Assembly: GCA_007859835.1 (NCBI GenBank)
Contig: SJPJ01000001.1
Coordinates: 799,440-863,439 of the forward strand
Direction: 5' to 3'
Source of the DNA: Novipirellula herctigrandis
GTDB lineage: Bacteria; Planctomycetota; Planctomycetia; Pirellulales; Pirellulaceae
DNA: 64,000 nt
Part shown: piece by piece, positions 61,931-64,000 of the stretch
Layout of the letters: every line of letters starts with the position of its first letter
Numbering within the stretch: the first letter of the stretch is position 1
The notes under the pieces: generated by a model
Told to the model about the DNA's origin: nothing
Databases searched by the model: none
The model's input: the letters and a program-made list of their open reading frames with translations, nothing else
Position numbers and translations under genes: made by a program

Positions 61931-62773
61931 ATGTCGACAAGTGACAACACGAAATTACGACCCAAATTGTCGATGTTCGGAGGCGCTCACGCTGACGAAT
62001 TCGCCCCGTTCCGCACAACAAGTTTGATGTGGATCTCGGGCATTGCTCTTCTTAGCGTCCCAATGTTGACGCTCGTTGACGTTTCCGTGGGTCGTTGGTT
62101 CGCCCGAGTCAAGCTGCCTCGCGAAATCGATGAATTGCTCGATTTAACGAGTTTCTTCTCACACGGGATGGGCATTTTCCTGATCCTGCTCTGTATTCTT
62201 CTCATGGCCCCTCGTAGCCGCCGCTACATATCGCGTTTGGCAGTGCTAGCGATGGGCGCCGGCGCGGTTGCAACGATCGTGAAGATGTTCGTTCTTCGTG
62301 AACGTCCAGGGACATTCAACCTCGAATTGGCATCGTACGATATCGCGTGGCGATGGGTCTTTGATTGGTCGCTTGACCGAGTCGCGGCGTTCGATTCGAG
62401 CACGCGAGCGTTCCCGAGCGGAAACATGGCAACGGCAACCGCGTTCGCTGTCGGGTTATGGGCCGTACTGCCACGAGGCCGATGGATTTTCAGTATTTTT
62501 CTGGTGGGAGTGATGCTGCAGCGAATGTTCTCGGGAGCCCACTACCTGAGTGATGTTTGTGGCGGAGCCGCATTCGGACTGAGCTGGGCGTACGTTTGCT
62601 TCCACCCGAAATTTCTGGGAGGCATTTTTGATCGCATGGAATCCGAACGAAAGCCAAAGTCGCCACGTTCACACGATTGCGAAATGGGCGAATTGATCGG
62701 ACCCGTCGAAAATTCGCTTGGCGAGAGATCAACGCAAGCCGATTCAGCTGACGAAGATCGCACAGCAGCCTAG
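61931..62773 (+). CDS. PAP2-family phosphatase with histidine-to-asparagine change
   Basis: The 280-residue product from the ATG at 61931 has five to six membrane helices and the PAP2 phosphatase pattern. Motif 1 is KMFVLRERP (K118 and R125), motif 3 is QRMFSGAHYLSD (R198, H204 and D208). Motif 2, normally PSGH, reads PSGN (162-165), losing the histidine that usually acts as general acid. Family members remove phosphate from lipids such as undecaprenyl pyrophosphate or phosphatidate. Either activity is reduced, or the substitution is tolerated. An upstream in-frame GTG at 61877 would add 18 residues. The acidic C-terminal tail (GELIGPVENSLGERSTQADS-like region) is not family-typical. Confidence 0.88.
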   Translation: MSTSDNTKLRPKLSMFGGAHADEFAPFRTTSLMWISGIALLSVPMLTLVDVSVGRWFARVKLPREIDELLDLTSFFSHGMGIFLILLCILLMAPRSRRYISRLAVLAMGAGAVATIVKMFVLRERPGTFNLELASYDIAWRWVFDWSLDRVAAFDSSTRAFPSGNMATATAFAVGLWAVLPRGRWIFSIFLVGVMLQRMFSGAHYLSDVCGGAAFGLSWAYVCFHPKFLGGIFDRMESERKPKSPRSHDCEMGELIGPVENSLGERSTQADSADEDRTAA

Positions 62774-62870
62774 CGTTTCCCTCAAATCAAAGCTGGGGTT
62801 GGCTCGGTTTCGGAAATGGAGACGCTGCGGAACGCTAGACTCCAACAGGCACGCGATCCACTGCCTCTTC

Positions 62871-64000
62871 TTACCCGCGCCGGATTTCGGAACCTCGGAA
62901 CCGGATTGCAATTCGATACACTTTCTTTTCGCTACAAACCACTTCGCCTGTTTTCAAATTAAACCGGACCGGAATCTGATCCCGTTGCAAGTCGATACTG
63001 GCGTGAAAGCCTCGTTCGGAAAAAACGTCGATCAACATCTTCAAGGACAACGGATTACCAAACAATTCCGATTCCGTATTGATGCTACAGTAACCGGAAA
63101 TTGCGTGGCGAATCACGATCGGCATCATCTTGCTCTCGATCAACTCAATCACCTGCTCAAACAAATCGCTATGATTCATTGCGTAGGCGTCCAATCGGCT
63201 CACCAAGTCGCGGCGGGCGTGCAACAAAATGTCACTCGCCAACGGAATCCGCGAAACCGAATGGAACGTGTGCGGGTCCAACTCCAGCGAACTTTGATAC
63301 TCTAGCTCCCTCAGTATGTTGTCCTTCACCACTTCCATCGGTGCTTGGGCGTTGATGAAGTGGTAATGGAAAATCTGCTTTAGCGAAACGAGCGCGTCGT
63401 AAGTATGTTCCTTGAACACACGATAGCGGTTCCGAGCGAGATCTTCATTGAAGTCAGTCGGGCGTTCTTCCCAAAGCGTTCCTGTGCCCGTTCGCTTGAC
63501 TTCCTCGTTATGCGCGATCACTTGCCGTCCACGCGTCATTTGTCGCGAGATGCTTTCGGCTTCGTCAACGAACAACACCATGATGTGGAAACAAGGCTGC
63601 TTGAAGTGAACCTGTTCGGGCGACCCAGCGTGTTCGCGGCGTAGCGACTTCATTTCATCGTTGAGCATTTTGAGGCATTCCACTTGGACCTTGGTCCGAG
63701 GGAATCCGTCAAGAATCGCACCGGCTTGATGTTCGGGCTTGAGTAGTTCGCGGAACAAAATCCCGATGACTTCGCGGTCGCCGACCATGCCACCACGCGC
63801 TTTGATGGCTTTTGCCTCAGGGCTGTCCAGCAGTGCACTGACCACGATCGGTTTGGACGTAATGTCGCGGACTTTGCGAATATAATCGGTATTAGTCCCT
63901 TTTCCGGCCCCCGGCGCCCCGCCAAGCAGAATCAACTCTTTGGGGAACCGCAACTGGTTGCGGCCATATTCGGCTTCAAGGTCCTTCAAGACGGAGTTGA
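62871..64000 (-). CDS. adenylate-kinase-like protein with long C-terminal extension, 5' end outside window
   Basis: The frame is open to the window edge, so the true start is probably beyond 64000; the first visible in-frame start is a TTG at 63989. At least 372 residues are present. A P-loop (LLGGAPGAGKGTNTDYI) begins the NMP-kinase fold, followed by SPEAKAIKARGGMVGDREVI, ILDGFPRTKVQVECLKML (the LDGFPRT motif of adenylate kinases) and RGRQVIAHNEEVKRTGTGTL with NRYRVFKEHTYDALVSLKQI. Adenylate kinases are about 190-220 residues; here another 150 follow (SLELDPHTFHSVSRIPLASD to VVCSEKKVYRIAIRFRGSEI), with no recognised domain. It probably phosphorylates a nucleoside monophosphate; the extension's role is unknown. 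Confidence 0.82.
   Translation of the reverse strand, partial: NSVLKDLEAEYGRNQLRFPKELILLGGAPGAGKGTNTDYIRKVRDITSKPIVVSALLDSPEAKAIKARGGMVGDREVIGILFRELLKPEHQAGAILDGFPRTKVQVECLKMLNDEMKSLRREHAGSPEQVHFKQPCFHIMVLFVDEAESISRQMTRGRQVIAHNEEVKRTGTGTLWEERPTDFNEDLARNRYRVFKEHTYDALVSLKQIFHYHFINAQAPMEVVKDNILRELEYQSSLELDPHTFHSVSRIPLASDILLHARRDLVSRLDAYAMNHSDLFEQVIELIESKMMPIVIRHAISGYCSINTESELFGNPLSLKMLIDVFSERGFHASIDLQRDQIPVRFNLKTGEVVCSEKKVYRIAIRFRGSEIRRG

Noticed and set aside
61566-61965. Minus-strand frames with a membrane-helix-like stretch near 61700-61790
   Set aside because: The helix frame and the frame that could supply an N-terminus are different, no ribosome-binding site was found, and part lies antisense to the PAP2 gene. 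A decayed gene is possible but not supported.

Overview
The window looks like chromosomal DNA of a planctomycete, most likely family Pirellulaceae (Rhodopirellula-like). The lineage call rests on several family-level markers seen together: a DUF1559 prepilin-like protein, a cysteine-rich YTV-repeat wall protein, a TIGR03009-type secreted protein, a secreted sulfatase, a PEP-CTERM protein, a BamB-like propeller opening with a WRGP motif, and Tat-exported sugar isomerase and esterase proteins. Gene starts are mixed (ATG, GTG, TTG) and Shine-Dalgarno sites are often weak. No tRNA, rRNA, CRISPR array, transposase, integrase or phage gene was recognised.

Layout. 1-3.2 kb: the 5' part of a ClC chloride channel, a Tat-exported sugar isomerase and a methyltransferase. 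3.6-20.6 kb: a large exopolysaccharide/O-antigen-type locus. Its plus-strand block holds a WbaP-type initiating sugar-phosphate transferase, a Wzy-like ligase/polymerase with a TPR tail, a Wzz/BY-kinase fusion, two GT4 glycosyltransferases, a second polymerase-like membrane protein and a GumK-like glycosyltransferase. It meets a minus-strand block (rfbA, hexapeptide acyltransferase, Wzx-like flippase, GT4 transferase, FkbM methyltransferase). 20.8-25.7 kb: an OafA-type acyltransferase, a Gly/Tyr-rich secreted protein, another GT4 transferase and a PEP-CTERM protein with a clear terminator. Together these genes can start, build, decorate, flip, polymerise and length-control a surface polysaccharide.

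25.8-33.6 kb: the DUF1559 pseudopilin gene faces a three-gene minus-strand operon (PilM/PilN-like fusion, PilO-like protein, secretin) resembling the alignment subcomplex and outer-membrane pore of a type IV pilus or type II secretion system. Next comes the YTV-repeat wall protein with a strong terminator. 34-38.8 kb: a methyltransferase, a small basic protein, a sulfatase and an EEP-fold protein. 39.2-40.9 kb: parA-parB. 41.3-47.8 kb: a TIGR03009 protein and a YhaN/YhaO-like (SbcC/SbcD-like) pair with unusual features. 48.5-51.5 kb: a small acidic protein, a 3-hydroxyacyl-CoA dehydrogenase, a PfkB kinase and a small DUF6868-like membrane protein. 51.5-57.3 kb: a double-hydrolase-domain esterase, a membrane PP2C phosphatase, a nitroreductase and a BamB-like protein. 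57.4-64 kb: a voltage-sensor-like membrane protein with a coiled coil, a nuclease-like hypothetical protein, pyrE, a LysM-L,D-transpeptidase, a PAP2 phosphatase and an adenylate-kinase-like protein cut by the window edge.

No single wholly new system stands out. The most unusual items are the SbcCD-like pair whose nuclease has lost most metal ligands and whose ATPase carries membrane segments and an acidic/proline tail; the voltage-sensor-like protein with a C-terminal coiled coil and no visible pore; and the YTV protein, which is one 16-residue repeat read as a cysteine-poor half followed by a cysteine-rich half. Several other enzymes carry substitutions at normally catalytic positions.
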